NCBI GenBank assembly: GCA_902651635.1
Contig: CACRSC010000069.1
Coordinates: forward strand, 77,336 to 141,335
Source of the DNA: Mastigamoeba balamuthi
Lineage: Eukaryota > Evosea > Mastigamoebida > Mastigamoebidae
Direction of reading: 5' to 3'
Length of the DNA: 64,000 nucleotides
Under the pieces are notes generated by a model. The model made no database searches, was not told the DNA's origin, and saw only the letters and a list, made by a program, of their open reading frames with translations. Below, piece by piece: positions 1-10,270 of the stretch; the first letter of the stretch is position 1; every line of letters begins with the position of its first letter. Position numbers and translations under genes: made by a program.

Positions 1-319
1 ATATCGCAGAAGGGTGCTCGTTGTCGAGGTTTTGGTGCGATGTTGTCCACCAGAGCCCGCCCAGCCCACTGGTTCGATTTTGTTGTGTACACCAATCGGT
101 AGAGGAGGATCCCAGTCATATCTGCGCCCCACTGCAATTGAAGTGGGCGCTATGTTCGATAGCGCGGCGCACGGCAGCGGAACAGAGGTGGGACAGGGCA
201 AGGTCACGTGGGCCCTTGTGCGTGGCCGCAGGCAGTGGAGGCGCCTATTCCCCTTTGCCGACGACCAGCGGGTGCGCTGCTGCCTCGGTTCACCTCTGCT
301 CTGTCCCCGGGGCTCACCT

Positions 320-1580
320 TTACCCTGCCGCGCGCGCAGCTGTCGTTTGCGGGGCGCTTTGCCATCTCGGACGACTCGCCGCAGGAGGAGGTCGCCCTGC
401 TGGCTGCGCGGGAGAGGCTCGCGGGCAGCAACGTCGCCTGCGGCCTCGCCTTCCCGGGCAGCCAGCGTCCCGGCGAGTCGCCTGCGTACCTGACGGCTGT
501 GCCCCTGACGCCCAAGGTCACCCCCTCCTCAGCCCTTGAAGCGCGCGCGATACCGCAATTGACTCGGGGGCCACAGATTCCTGGAGTGGGCTCGTTCTAC
601 GCAACCGCTGCGCACGCGGTCTGCGGGGCTCGCACTGTGCATCTCACGTGGGAGCCCTGCGCGCGCTACGAGCGGTGCCCGCGCACGACGCCCGCGGCTG
701 TTGTCGACGTTTCCTTCCCGGACGGGATCTGTGCGGGCGACACGTTCCCCGACAGCGACGAGCCCCTGCGAGGCCCACGCCCCGACCTCGCGCTCCTGCA
801 CGTGCGCCAGCGCAGCCGCCACTCACCAGCAGCGCTGAGCGCAGCGCCCGCACACCGCAGATGCCCGAGGGCTGCGACGGTGGCAGCGGGGAGTTCTACG
901 TCCCCAGTGCCTCCCTTGACGCCGCGGACCCCGTGGCCCTTGTAGCCTACGCGCCGCGCCCGCGGGACCTCTGGGGGCTCGCGGGCGTGCTGGGGCTCGC
1001 AGGCGAGGGCCTGTGTTGCCCGCGCACCACAGCGAGGCGGTGGCGAGGGCCCGCAAGGTGCTGAGCGAGTGGGACGACGAGGGCGTCTGCGACTGGTGGG
1101 CGCGCTCGGCAGGCGTGGGCCCCGTCGTGTGTGCCAACGAGGGCTACGTGCTCCGGCGACGTGGGGCAGCGCCGGGGGAGCGCCGGTGGGGCTGGAGGGA
1201 CCGCGGCTGCTGCTGCGGGGGCTGCAGCTGGGGTGGGCCTCAGGGCGTCGCACCCGGCGTTCGCGTTCGCCTACGCCGCGGTGGTTTTGCCGCTCCTGGG
1301 GGCTGCGCGGCTGTCCGCGACGCAGTGCAGGGCTGTCGCCGAGTACGCGGCTTTCCACTGCGAGAGCTTCGAGCGGCATGGGCTGAGTTCTGCTGTGCGT
1401 GAGGCGCTGGGTTGTCTCTCGGCCACAGGCAGCACGCCGGCACTCGAGACCCCGCAAGCAGCGGGAGAGGTGCTCTCCCAGAGAGGAGAGATGGGAACAG
1501 ACCGTGAAACGGGTGCAGATGCTCTCAGGCTGGCCATGGCCGCAGACCAATACCAGCGCCAACCCATTGGGGTTCATTAC
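320..1580 (+). pseudogene. Trypsin-like (S1/chymotrypsin fold) protease, apparently frameshifted
   Basis: I see all three landmarks of a chymotrypsin-fold serine protease in order on the plus strand: TAAHAV near 610 (His), DLALLHV near 784 (Asp) and GSAGGAPVGLEG near 1166 (Ser, normally GDSGGP). Between them two short introns can be placed: one from about 516 to 577, which contains CAATTGA, and one from about 798 to 858, ending CACACCGCAG. Downstream of about 1010 the coherent protein moves through three reading frames within 200 bases, too close for introns, so the gene is probably decayed or the assembly has indels there. Substrate and location are unknown. The stretch after the Ser motif, up to about 1470, still reads as a plausible C-terminal domain. 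Family assignment is inference from motifs only. Confidence 0.38.
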
Positions 1581-1759
1581 ACGCCTGCTGCTTCTGCTTC
1601 TGCTGTATTGCTAGGGCGTCGTCGGCACGCACACTGCGACTGCGCACACCGCGGAGGGAGTAGAGCATCGCGAGTCGCGAGTCAGCTCCGGTCTGAGGAG
1701 GGGCAGGAGCCACAGCGAATCTGCGCGGCCCGAAGAAAAATGTAAAGGAACAAAAATGG

Positions 1760-1842
1760 TGTGTCCGGAGGGATTCGAACCCTCGCGTCCCGCATTAGCC
1801 CGACCGAGAGGCTGGAGCCACCCGCCGCTCGGCCACGGACAC
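1760..1842 (-). tRNA. Class II tRNA (Ser/Leu type), anticodon uncertain
   Basis: On the minus strand 1842-1761 folds as a tRNA of 82 nt plus discriminator A at 1760. It has a 7-bp acceptor stem (GTGTCCG with CGGACAC), a GCC/GGC D stem with the usual GAGCGG loop, a long variable arm (GCG/CGC), and a perfect T arm GAGGG-TTCGAAT-CCCTC. The RNA polymerase III terminator TTTTT follows at 1757-1753. The long variable arm means Ser, Leu or similar. The anticodon arm is odd: the only 5-bp stem (AGCCT/GGGCT) presents loop CTCGGTC, nominal anticodon CGG, which does not belong to a class II tRNA; a GCTAA string nearby resembles Ser-GCT. Confidence 0.8.
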
Positions 1843-2059
1843 TTTTCACACAAGCAGCACTGGTTTTCCCGGGGGTCCTTCTGTTCCCCCAGTCCCCGCT
1901 GAGCTCGGCGGTGTACGAATCGTTTAATTCGCCCTCTTCTATCGCGCGCTCCCGTTCTTTCTTCCCCGCGGAACCTCTTTCACGAGGCGGCAGCTGCCTC
2001 CAGTGGCGCTTCTGTCTCCTTTTCTGTGCCACCGACGCCCCGTGCCCTTGGAGCGCGTG

Positions 2060-2400
2060 CGACTCAGCACTTGACTCGGGGGGACCCCGCGCACCCCTAC
2101 GGCACTGAGCACCTGTGCTCTACGAGGTCCCTGCCCCGACATCGCGCTCCTGTACGTGCGCCCCAGTACAGTGCCACTCCCCCAGCACAAAGCACACCAA
2201 CAGCGCTAAGCACAGCACCCGCGCAGGTGCCCGAGAGCTGCGACGGTGGCAGCGGGGAGGTCTATGTGCACTCGGTGGCCTTGTAGCGTCTACGTTGCGG
2301 CTACGGGACCTCTGGGAGCTGGCGCATGTGCCGGGGCTCGATGGCAAGATCTGCGTGTCACCCGCGTAATGCAGCGAGGCAGTGACGCGTAGGCCCAGTG
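2060..2400 (+). pseudogene. Partial diverged copy of the protease region
   Basis: The stretch from about 2130 to 2390 repeats, in the same order and orientation, sequence from about 770 to 1040 of the protease-like locus: the CCCGACCTCGCGCTCCT-like string, a short intron-like part, then the peptide PESCDGGSGEVYV against PEGCDGGSGEFYV, and a common GGGACCTCTGGG block. The coding frame stops soon after SVAL, so only a fragment remains. It looks like a local duplication that has decayed further than its source. Confidence 0.5.
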
Positions 2401-2445
2401 GTAAGAGTCAAAGAGGGCTACACGGGAAGGGTTTAAGTGGCACTG
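2389..2445 (+). ncRNA. Degenerate tRNA-like sequence
   Basis: TAGGCCCAGTGGTAAGAG at about 2391-2408 is a near-perfect tRNA D-arm (A box). About 30 nt on, GGTTTAAGTGG is a weak B box with three mismatches. No complete cloverleaf or acceptor stem can be formed, so this is at best a tRNA relic. Confidence 0.25.
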
Positions 2446-3180
2446 CTGCATGGGCAAGATCACGTGATGCTGTTTCTGCTGCAGTGGGGGCTTGTGGAGC
2501 CTGTGCTTGCAGGACGAGGTACCTCTGCCCCTGGAGAGAAGTGGATCACGTGGCAAGGCCAGCTCCCTGCCGTAAAGAATATGCACAGGGCCCAGTTGCC
2601 CAGCAGTGTCATAGCAGTCTTCTCATACCTCGGGAGGTCAGCCACCATGGATAACCTCTGTGAGCTCCGCAGTGGAGACCGCAGAACTGTGATGAGTTCC
2701 CGACTCTTGTTACCTGCAGACGCCGCTGCCTTGACCCTGAACTCGACATTTATCTATTTCAAGTGCTTTCTGGGCATTCCACGACCTGTGAGCTCAGATG
2801 TGCCGAGGCTTATGCTAGAACAGTTCTTTGTGCTTGACCTTGTGTCACTCTCAGTGTCTTACCAATCCCAGACTGTCTTTCCTTTAATGCTGTTTTTGGT
2901 TTTCCAAGTGTCAAGTTTCTTTGGCCAGGTGGAGGAGAAACAGAAAAAAGACACTTGTGACACGATTCTTGTGACATATTTTTTGAAGTCCGATCAACAA
3001 ATTTCTTGAAATTGGCAATGTAAAAGAATGTAAAACAGCATGAGTGCCTCATCTAAACAATTTGCTGACTTGATATGCTGGCATATCTAAGATGCATGTT
3101 ACCCGATTGATGATAACTGATTCTGGGATGCAACTGCTGGCCACAACGGCAGGGCGTGTGCTTCATCCGCCAGTTGGATC
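2446..3180. other. Intergenic stretch, lower GC, no gene recognised
   Basis: This stretch is clearly less GC-rich than the flanking genes. The open frame 2437-3009 (+) gives no family match that I recognise and lacks the strong G/C third-position bias of real genes here. I regard it as intergenic. Confidence 0.4.
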
Positions 3181-5305
3181 TCAGGGCTGGTCCGGCAGCG
3201 TGTCGACGAGCTCGTGCACGCGGGCCACGAGGTCGAGCAGCAGCTCGAGGCTCGTGACGACCCTCCCGTTGGCCTCGCGGAACTCAGCGGGCGTCATGGG
3301 GCAGCCCCCCAGCATCTGCGCCCGCTCGGCCAGCTGCCCGTCGCTCTCGCCCCCGGCAGCCCGGAACTCGTCGCGCAGCCGCTCGACCTCCTCGCGCAGC
3401 GGCCGCAGGAAGCGGTCCTCGACCTCGTTGATGTGCGCAGGGGCCCAGACGCCCGTCACGCGCCGCGCGCGGTCCTTGATGAGCAGGTAGCGGTACAGGC
3501 TGATCGCCTCCACCACCACGTCGCGCCGCTCCGTCACCCGCCCCGGCACCATGAACAGCGGCAGCAGCTCCAGCAGCTTGGGGCTGCGCTCGGCGCGAGT
3601 TGGCCCCAATCAATTGATTTGGGCGCTGAGAAAATAAAAAAAATCAACTGACTCGGGCGGCAGCGAGCGGCGCACCTCGCGAAGAAGGCCGAGCCCAGCG
3701 CGGCGTCGGCCCCGGTGCCGCCCCACGCGGCGTCGACCTCGCGGCGGAGGATGCCGACGGCGGTGCTGGCCACGAGCGGGGGCACCGCGGGGCCGGCGAG
3801 CATCGCGCGCAGGAGCTCCCAGCGCACGTCAGCGCAGGCGCAGCCCACCAGCCGCCCCAGCACGCCCTTCATCCCCTCGCGCGCGCGGGCGTCGGGGCAC
3901 GTCGCCATGCTCTGCACCATCGCCCGCGCGGCCGCCGCGCACAGGGCGCCCACGTCAGCGCCGGCGCCGTCGCCGTGACGGTTCAGGGACGAGCGGGCGA
4001 CGGGGCCCAGCAGCTTGCGCAGCAGCGCCCACCCCAGCGCGGGCGCGTTGCCGGGCCCGCGCTCGAGGAGGTCGACCACGGCGGGCAGGGCGCACTGCAG
4101 GGCCCACGCGGGGCGCAGGGCGCTGGGCACGTCCGCGAAGAAGGCGTAGCAGCCCAGCGCCCGCAGCGGCACCCCTGTCGCATCAGCGCTGCCACATCCG
4201 CCCTCCTGGTCCTCCTGGTCCTCCTGGTCCCCCTCCTCCTCGGCCTCCGAGTCCTCCGAGTCCTCCGAGTCCTCTGGGGGCGCGTAGGGGGCCAGGGGCT
4301 TGGGGCCAACGCCGCACTGCCAGGCGCGCTGCGAGCACTCGGCGAGCACAGCCGACAGGGTCACGCCGCCCGCCTCGAGCTCCCTCTGCCCCCCCACGCC
4401 AGCAGCAGCGCACAGCACACCCACCAGCACACCAGCGCACAGACCCCCCGTCAGCAGCAGCGCGCTCGCCAGGGGGCGGAGGACTCTGCGCGCACCACGC
4501 ACGCGAGGGCCATCTGCGTGGGGCCCTCGCCCTCGGCGTCGCTGTCGTCGTCGTCGCCCGAGAGCTCGTGGGCGCAGCACTCGCCCAGCGCGTGCCACGC
4601 CGCGCGCTCCGCCGCCTCGCGGGCCCCGGGCGACGACGCCGCCCACCCGCCCAGCTCCCCGCCGAAGCGGCGCAGCGCCCGCACGACCCCCAGCGGCGCT
4701 GCCCCCGCCCTCGCCGACGCCAGCGATGCGACATTCTCCCCCGCGTCACCCGCGTCATCTGCGTCACCCGCGTCACCCGCGTCACCGGCGTCGCCTCGGC
4801 CGGGCTGCCCCGCCTGCTGCTGCTGCGCGCGGCTGCGCTCCACGAGGCGGAGGGCGACGCCCAGGGCCTCGCGGGCGATGGCGGCGCTGCCCGTCCTGCC
4901 CGCCGCTGCGCAGCCCCTGAGTCACCCGGGGGGGGGCGCAGATCAATTGAGAGGGCCGCGCGCACCGAGAGCGACGGCGGGGAGGGCTCCCGCTGCTGCT
5001 GCCGCCGCTGCCGGGCAGCCCTCCGAGGCGAGGGCGTCCGCGAGGGCGAGGAAGGCCTCGCGGGGGCTGGAGGCGGCGGCGGCGGTGCGGAGGAGGGCAG
5101 CGCAGGGGCCGGGGGCGAGGGGGAGGGCGCGCAGGGCGGCGGGCACAGCCTCCCACACGCAGTCGGCCCCGTACGACGCCCCCAGCGCCGCTGCGGCCTG
5201 AGCGGCGCCCTCGGGTGTCGTGCTGGCGCCCAGGGCGGCGAGGGCGGCGCTGGCGGCGGCGCTGGGGTCCTCGGGGGCGCCGGGCGTCGGGCGTGGCGGG
5301 TCCAT
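3181..5305 (-). CDS. GLMN: Glomulin-like HEAT/ARM-type protein
   Basis: The C-terminal exon (about 3605 to 3181) carries the glomulin signature: a helix reading AISLYRYLLIKDRARRVTGV, followed after a spacer by FLRPLREEVERLRDEF, matching the conserved end of animal glomulin and plant ALF4 relatives. The rest is an Ala-rich all-helical array typical of HEAT-like repeats, with an acidic EDSED/EEEGDQED linker at about 4190-4270 and a GDAGDAGDADDAG stretch at about 4745-4790. Four exons fit, with introns near 4905-4955 and 3605-3675 (both containing TCAATTGA) and one near 4380-4470; about 640 residues, against about 590 in humans. Glomulin caps RBX1 and so restrains cullin-RING ubiquitin ligases; that role here is inferred. 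Start chosen at 5305 (MDPPRPTPGAPED), just below an AGATAT-containing promoter. Confidence 0.72.
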
Positions 5306-5879
5306 CGCGCAGAGAGAGGGAGGGAGGAGATATGTGTATCTGGTGGCGGCAGAGAATCAACTGACAGCCCGTGGAGGCGTGGCCCACAAAATGCCACTCG
5401 CTGAGCATTTCGGCGCTGTCGCACCAGGCGCACGCCGGAGCAGCCGCACTGCCCAAGGGGTGCTCCAGAGCCTGCCGCGCAGCTGGGAGCGCAGGACACC
5501 TCGGGCGGGGCAGACGCCGGGTGGCCCGATATGGCAGCCTGGGCGGTTAATTAACGGTGTCAGATGACGTGGCAGCCCTGGTTTCGTGCCAAAGGGGAAG
5601 TGGAGCCCTGGCTGCCCTGACAGCCCTGCCCTGCGTGCCCCGGCAGCAGCGCAGCAGAGCGGGCGCCACTCAGGGGACCCCGCGGCGGCATTCTCCCGCG
5701 GCGCGTTGACCGCGGGTTGGGTGGAGGGCGTTGGTGTGCTGTGCTTTGTTGTCCCCACTTGAATTTGTTTGCAGCGGCAAATTCGAAATTCAAACTGTCA
5801 GGGCCCCGCAGGCCCCGCAAGGCCTTGCGGCGGGGGCAGAGGGTCTCGGGGGGCGAGAGAGAGAGCTTGGTGGGGGGGG
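5306..5879. promoter_or_regulatory. Intergenic region between unknown gene and glomulin, with glomulin promoter
   Basis: This lies upstream of the minus-strand glomulin start. The first 60 bases contain GAGATATGTGTATCTGG (5328-5344) and TCAACTGA, the same kinds of motif seen before other starts. No open frame here is convincing. An AT-rich patch TTAATTAAC occurs near 5547. Confidence 0.35.
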
Positions 5880-6775
5880 TCAGAGGGTGGCGGCGACGGG
5901 GCGGGGGGTGGCTCTGAGCTTGCCGTCGCGCTCGCAGAAGCAGAAGGCCTTGAAGGCGACGGCGGTCCCCGCCAGCTCCCCTGCGCCCCCTGCGCCCGCC
6001 CGCCTCGCAGCCTCGACGAGCCGCTCGCCCAGCTCGCCGGCCACGAGCTCCTCGTTGGTGGGCGCGTAGTCGTCGCCCTGCGCGGTGTGTGTTGGGGTGA
6101 GCTGAGGGGCTGATGCGACAGCGGGGCTCCTCTGGGGCTCCTCTGGGGCTCCTCTGGGGGCTCCTCTGGGGCTGTGGGGCTCCTCTGGGGGCTCTGTGGG
6201 GCTGCGGAGGGCATCGGCTGCGCACCTCGCCGGTGCCGGGGCACGCGGCGGCCTTGGCGGCGGCCTCCTGGAACGCCTTGTAGAGGTCGGGCAGGTTGCG
6301 GGGCTCGGGGTCGGGCATGGCGCCCACCTGCGCGGGCGCTGCGCTGTGAGCTGCGCTGCTGCTGCTGCTGCGATGCGACAGCACACAGAGAGCAGAGGGC
6401 AGAGAGGAGGCAGTGCAGAGAGCAGAGAGCAGAGCAGAGGAGAGCAGAGGAGAGGTCTCCCACCTCGTCAAAGAGGTCCATCGTGTAGTCCAGCACGCTC
6501 AGCTGGGGCTCGCGCCGCTGCGCCAGCGTCGCCGCGTCGCCCACGAGGGCCTCCCCGGAGATCTCCTCCGTCTCCTTGGCCCGCCCCAGGACTACCGCAG
6601 GGCACCCGAGGCCATCCGAGGGCACCGAGGGCACCCGAGAGCATCGGCAGAGGCGACGCGACAGCAGCGACGCGATGCGACAGGGGACAGCGTGTCAGCG
6701 CCAGCGACCAAGGGGTCGGGAGGGGGAGGGCCGCGGCGCACAGCGGGGGGAAACAGCGTCGGCAGCGTCGGCCAT
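5880..6775 (-). CDS. Unknown small conserved-looking protein
   Basis: Four exons join in frame: MADAADAVSPR; then LGRAKETEEISGEALVGDAA through SVLDYTMDLFDE; then VGAMPDPEPRNLPDLYKAFQ through CPGTGE; then GDDYAPTNEELVAGELGERL through AFCFCERDGKL, ending at 5880. Introns are near 6600-6763, 6330-6465 and 6080-6225; donors read GTGCGCC, GTGGGAG and GTGCGCA. The product is about 170 residues, mainly helical, with no signal peptide or membrane segment. Two introns are full of GCAGAG/CTCTGC and GGGGCTCCTCTG repeats. I do not recognise the family. The regular exon joins and G/C-ending codons argue that the gene is real. Confidence 0.6.
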
Positions 6776-7144
6776 GGCGGGGGTGGACGTCGGCGTGGCG
6801 GTTAGTGCGCGGGTGCTCTCAAAGCCGCAAACACAATTTTATTGGCACCGCTTTTAAATTGCTCGCTGGTGCACAACCCCCACCCCCACCTGTGATCTCC
6901 CCTGACAATCATCTCGCCCTGGCCCCCCCCTCCCCTCTGCGGCGTCGTCGTTTGCTGTCTGACGTGGCGTGACACACTTCACCGTCTGTGATTCCTGGAT
7001 ACAGGAGATTTTTCTCGGTGTGACGTTTCATCGCGGAAGATTCTTCCGGACGATATCTCGCTCTGGTGCTTTTGTCAGCCGCGCGGCGCGGACCACACGC
7101 AACACACAGAGAGAGCGCCCTCCAGCGCAACAGAGCACGCGAAG
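6776..7144. promoter_or_regulatory. Divergent promoter between unknown gene and SART1
   Basis: This region separates two divergent starts. It holds a less GC-rich core (TTTTATTGGCACCGCTTTTA near 6837) and, about 95 bases before SART1, CGGACGATATCTCGCTC, a GATATC-type motif repeated at other promoters in the window. No coding sequence is evident. Confidence 0.4.
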
Positions 7145-9502
7145 ATGTCGAGCGCACCGCGCGACCTCAGCGTCGACGAGATGAACGAGCTGCGCAAGAA
7201 GCTCGGCCTGGCGCCCCTCAACGACGCCCCCGGCGCGGCCCCGGGCGCCTCTGCCTCTGCCGAGCCCCTCTCGACGCACGAGTACATCGAGGGCCCCCCG
7301 CCCCCCAAGGAGAAGACCGCCAAGGCGCGCACCCGCATCTTCCGCCGCCCCGCATCAATTGATTCGCGAATCTCGATTTGCAGATCAGCTGATTCCGCGC
7401 CATTTAATAATATTATTATTTTTATTTTTCGCGCAGCAAATCAAAGAGGAGCGCGAGGCGGAGCTGGAGGAGGACCAGTACGTGAGCCAGCGGGCCAAGC
7501 TGGCCGCGCGGCCCTCGCTGGGCTCCGCGGGGGCCAGCGACGACGCGGCGGCGTGGGTGCAGCGCAGCCGGCAGCTCTCTGCGCAGCAGCAGCGCGAGGG
7601 GGAGCAGCAGCCGCAGCCGCAGCCGCAGGAGGGCAGGCAGAAGAGGGGGCGGAGGCACACGGAGCGGGACCTGCGCGGGGTCAAGGTGGCGCACGACGCA
7701 GAGGCCATCGCGGAGGGGGCCGAGGTGGTGCTGACGCTGCGCGACGCCGACGTGCTCGACGACGAGGCCGGCGACGTGCTCGAGAACGCGGCCCTCGCCG
7801 AGGCCGACCGCAGGCGCGCCCACGCGCTGGCCGCCAAGCCCCCCGCCGACGACAAGTACGGCGACTGGGAGTTCGAGCAGCTCGCGGCCGCGGGCCCCGC
7901 AGCCCCAGCGGCGCGCCCCCTGCTGACCAAGTACGACAGCCGCGACGCGGGGCCCCGGGGCTTCGTCATCGGCGGCGCTGCTGCTGCCGCTGCTGCCGCG
8001 GGGGACGAGGACGACCCCAAGGCCCTCGCCGAGCGCGTGCGCCAGCGCCTGAGGCGCAGGGCCGAGGAGGCGGCCGCCGCGGCAGCGCTGCCGACGGTGT
8101 ACGACCTCTCGACGACGCCGACGGGGGCGCCGGGCGTCGCAGTGGCCCGGGAGTTCCTGACGCCGCAGGAGGCGGCCGCGGCGTTCAGGCGGCCCGCGAG
8201 GGCGGGCAAGGCGGGCGGCAGCAAGAGGGTGCGGCGCAGGCCGGCGGCAGAGGCGGAGAGGCCGCTGTCGGAGGTGCTGCAGCCGCTGCCGGGGCAGGAG
8301 GGCACGGGGGCGGACCACGCGGCGCGGGGCGAGCGCGAGGGGGCGCAGGGGTCGATGCAGGCCGAGATGGCCGAGCGCAAGCTCGAGTACCAGCGGGCCC
8401 TGGACAAGGCGCGCGTGGACCCCGGCATCATCCAGCGCGGCAAGCAGGCGGCGGTGCTGGAGGAGGACGACGACGCGGAGCTGTACAGGTCGCTGGCCCT
8501 GGCGCGCGAGAGGAAGGCGCGCCAGACGGCGGAGGAGCACGAGAAGGCCGTGGCGGCCCTCGTGGCGGCCAAGCGCGAGCACAGGGCCGAGGGCGGGGCC
8601 GCCGCCGAGGAGGAGGGCGGCCTCGTGCTCACGCAGACGAGCGAGTTTGTGCGGGCCATCGTGCCCGTCGAGGAGCAGCAGCAGCAGCAGCAGCAGCCAG
8701 AGCCCCAGGAGGACGAGGGGGCCGAGGGGGCAGCCAAGGAGGGCGGTGCTCCGCCGGGGCTGGTGGCCGTCAAGGCCGAGGGCGCGGAGGAGGAGGACAC
8801 GCGCATGTCGGACCCCGACAAGGAGGAGGAGGGCGCGGACAAGGGCCAGGGGGGCGCCGGCGGCGGCGAGGAGAGCGAGGAGGAGGGGCTGGGGATCATG
8901 GAGGAGCCGCTGGTGTCGCAGGGGCTGGGGGCTGCGCTGCGGGTGCTGCAGTCGCGCGGGGGGCTGGACGCGCTGCGGCCGAGCATGGAGGTGGTGGTGG
9001 GGCGCAGCAAGGACAAGCTGAACCGCGTGCCGCTCAAGGACGACCCGGCGCCCGAGCTCAAGCTCGAGTACCTCGACGCCGAGGGCAGGCCGCTGACGGC
9101 CAAGGAGGCCTTCCGCCAGATGTCGCACAGGTTCCACGGCAGGGAGCCCGGCAAGCGCAAGCAGGAGAAGCTCCAGAAGCGCATCGAGGAGGACCTCAAG
9201 CGCAAGACCGCCTCGCAGACGGACACGCCCCTCAACGCCGTCGCCGCCCTGCAGAAGGTCCAGGAGCAGACCAAGAGCGCCTACGTCGTCCTCACCGGGC
9301 CGGGGTGCGCCGCCTGCTGCCCCTCCTCGTGGCTGCTCACCCACTCCTCTCCTCCCGCCCTCGCTGCAGGGCCAAGGAGCCCCTCGTCGTCGACCCCAAG
9401 CGCAAGGCAGAGGCGCCGGCCCCGGGCCAGAGCGCCAAGAAGAGGGCCAGGCTGGCAGCGACGCCGCCGCCGCCGCCGGGGCAGGTGACGGTGGACAAAT
9501 AG
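7145..9502 (+). CDS. SART1: U4/U6.U5 tri-snRNP-associated protein 1
   Basis: The N-terminus LSVDEMNELRKKLGLAPLND matches the opening of SART1/Snu66. The C-terminal block FRQMSHRFHGREPGKRKQEK, followed by TASQTDTPLNAVAALQK and a YVVLTG end, matches the conserved tail of the family. Between these lie charged Glu/Lys/Arg-rich helices, a Gln run (8675-8695) and Ala-rich linkers. SART1 joins U5 to U4/U6 before spliceosome activation, in the nucleus. Three exons: intron 7352-7436 (GC-AG, containing TCAATTGA) and intron 9305-9369 (GT-AG); predicted 735 residues, against about 800 in humans. Start at 7145 is the first ATG and opens directly into the conserved block. It ends 140 bases from convergent GNL2. 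Confidence 0.93.
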   Translation: MSSAPRDLSVDEMNELRKKLGLAPLNDAPGAAPGASASAEPLSTHEYIEGPPPPKEKTAKARTRIFRRPASIDSRISICRSADSAPFNNIIIFIFRAANQRGARGGAGGGPVREPAGQAGRAALAGLRGGQRRRGGVGAAQPAALCAAAARGGAAAAAAAAGGQAEEGAEAHGAGPARGQGGARRRGHRGGGRGGADAARRRRARRRGRRRARERGPRRGRPQARPRAGRQAPRRRQVRRLGVRAARGRGPRSPSGAPPADQVRQPRRGAPGLRHRRRCCCRCCRGGRGRPQGPRRARAPAPEAQGRGGGRRGSAADGVRPLDDADGGAGRRSGPGVPDAAGGGRGVQAAREGGQGGRQQEGAAQAGGRGGEAAVGGAAAAAGAGGHGGGPRGAGRARGGAGVDAGRDGRAQARVPAGPGQGARGPRHHPARQAGGGAGGGRRRGAVQVAGPGAREEGAPDGGGAREGRGGPRGGQARAQGRGRGRRRGGGRPRAHADERVCAGHRARRGAAAAAAAARAPGGRGGRGGSQGGRCSAGAGGRQGRGRGGGGHAHVGPRQGGGGRGQGPGGRRRRRGERGGGAGDHGGAAGVAGAGGCAAGAAVARGAGRAAAEHGGGGGAQQGQAEPRAAQGRPGARAQARVPRRRGQAADGQGGLPPDVAQVPRQGARQAQAGEAPEAHRGGPQAQDRLADGHAPQRRRRPAEGPGADQERLRRPHRAGVRRLLPLLVAAHPLLSSRPRCRAKEPLVVDPKRKAEAPAPGQSAKKRARLAATPPPPPGQVTVDK

Positions 9503-9642
9503 AGAGGGTGAGAGCGAGCCGGCAAAGCCTTGTGTGAAACTCGACTCGACAATTAAACGACGACGCAGGGACGACAGAGTTCTGCTGCTCAGACGTGTGC
9601 TCAGAGGCCAGCGCCGCTGCTGGCCCTCGGGCGCTCTCCTGT

Positions 9643-10239
9643 TCAGTCCATGTTTTCGATGACCTCCTCCCACTCGAGAGGCTCGTCCTCGTCTATGTCG
9701 ATGGGCTCCGACTTGGGCGCCTTGGCCGCCTTCTTGCTGCTCTTCTTGCCCTTCTTGTCCGTGTTGCTGGTGGCCTCGGTCTGCTGCTGCTGCTTCTTGG
9801 CCGCCTGGGCCTTGCGCTGCTCCTCCTCGGCCGCGGCGACCACAGCCTGGGGCGTGTGGTACGTGACCGTCATCACGAGCTGCGGGCGTCTCCTCGGCGT
9901 CCTCCGGTACCTCTTGGCCGGCTGCTCTGCCGCCGCCGCCGTGTCGTCGTCGTCGTCCGACTGCTCGCTCTTGACGGCGTCGTTGTCGGCCTCGGCCTCT
10001 GCGTCGGACTCGTCGCTCGAGACGACGTCCTTGAGGACGGCGGGGGCGCGCTTCTTCTTGCGGCGGGCCTCGGGGTCGACCATGTCGCGCGAGCTGAACT
10101 TCATGGCGACCTGGATCTCCCTGAAGTCCTGCTGCTCGATCTTGGGCTCCTGCAGCTCGGGCTCCTCGCCCTCCTTCCCCTCGGCCTCGGCCTCTGCGCC
10201 CGCGTCCTCGTCAGCCTGCTGCTCCGCCTTGGGCTCGGC

Positions 10240-10270
<31 letters not shown>

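Noticed and set aside
2437-3009. 190-codon plus-strand open frame with a hydrophobic stretch
   Set aside because: Low-GC intergenic composition, no motif, and no third-position bias like that of the real genes.
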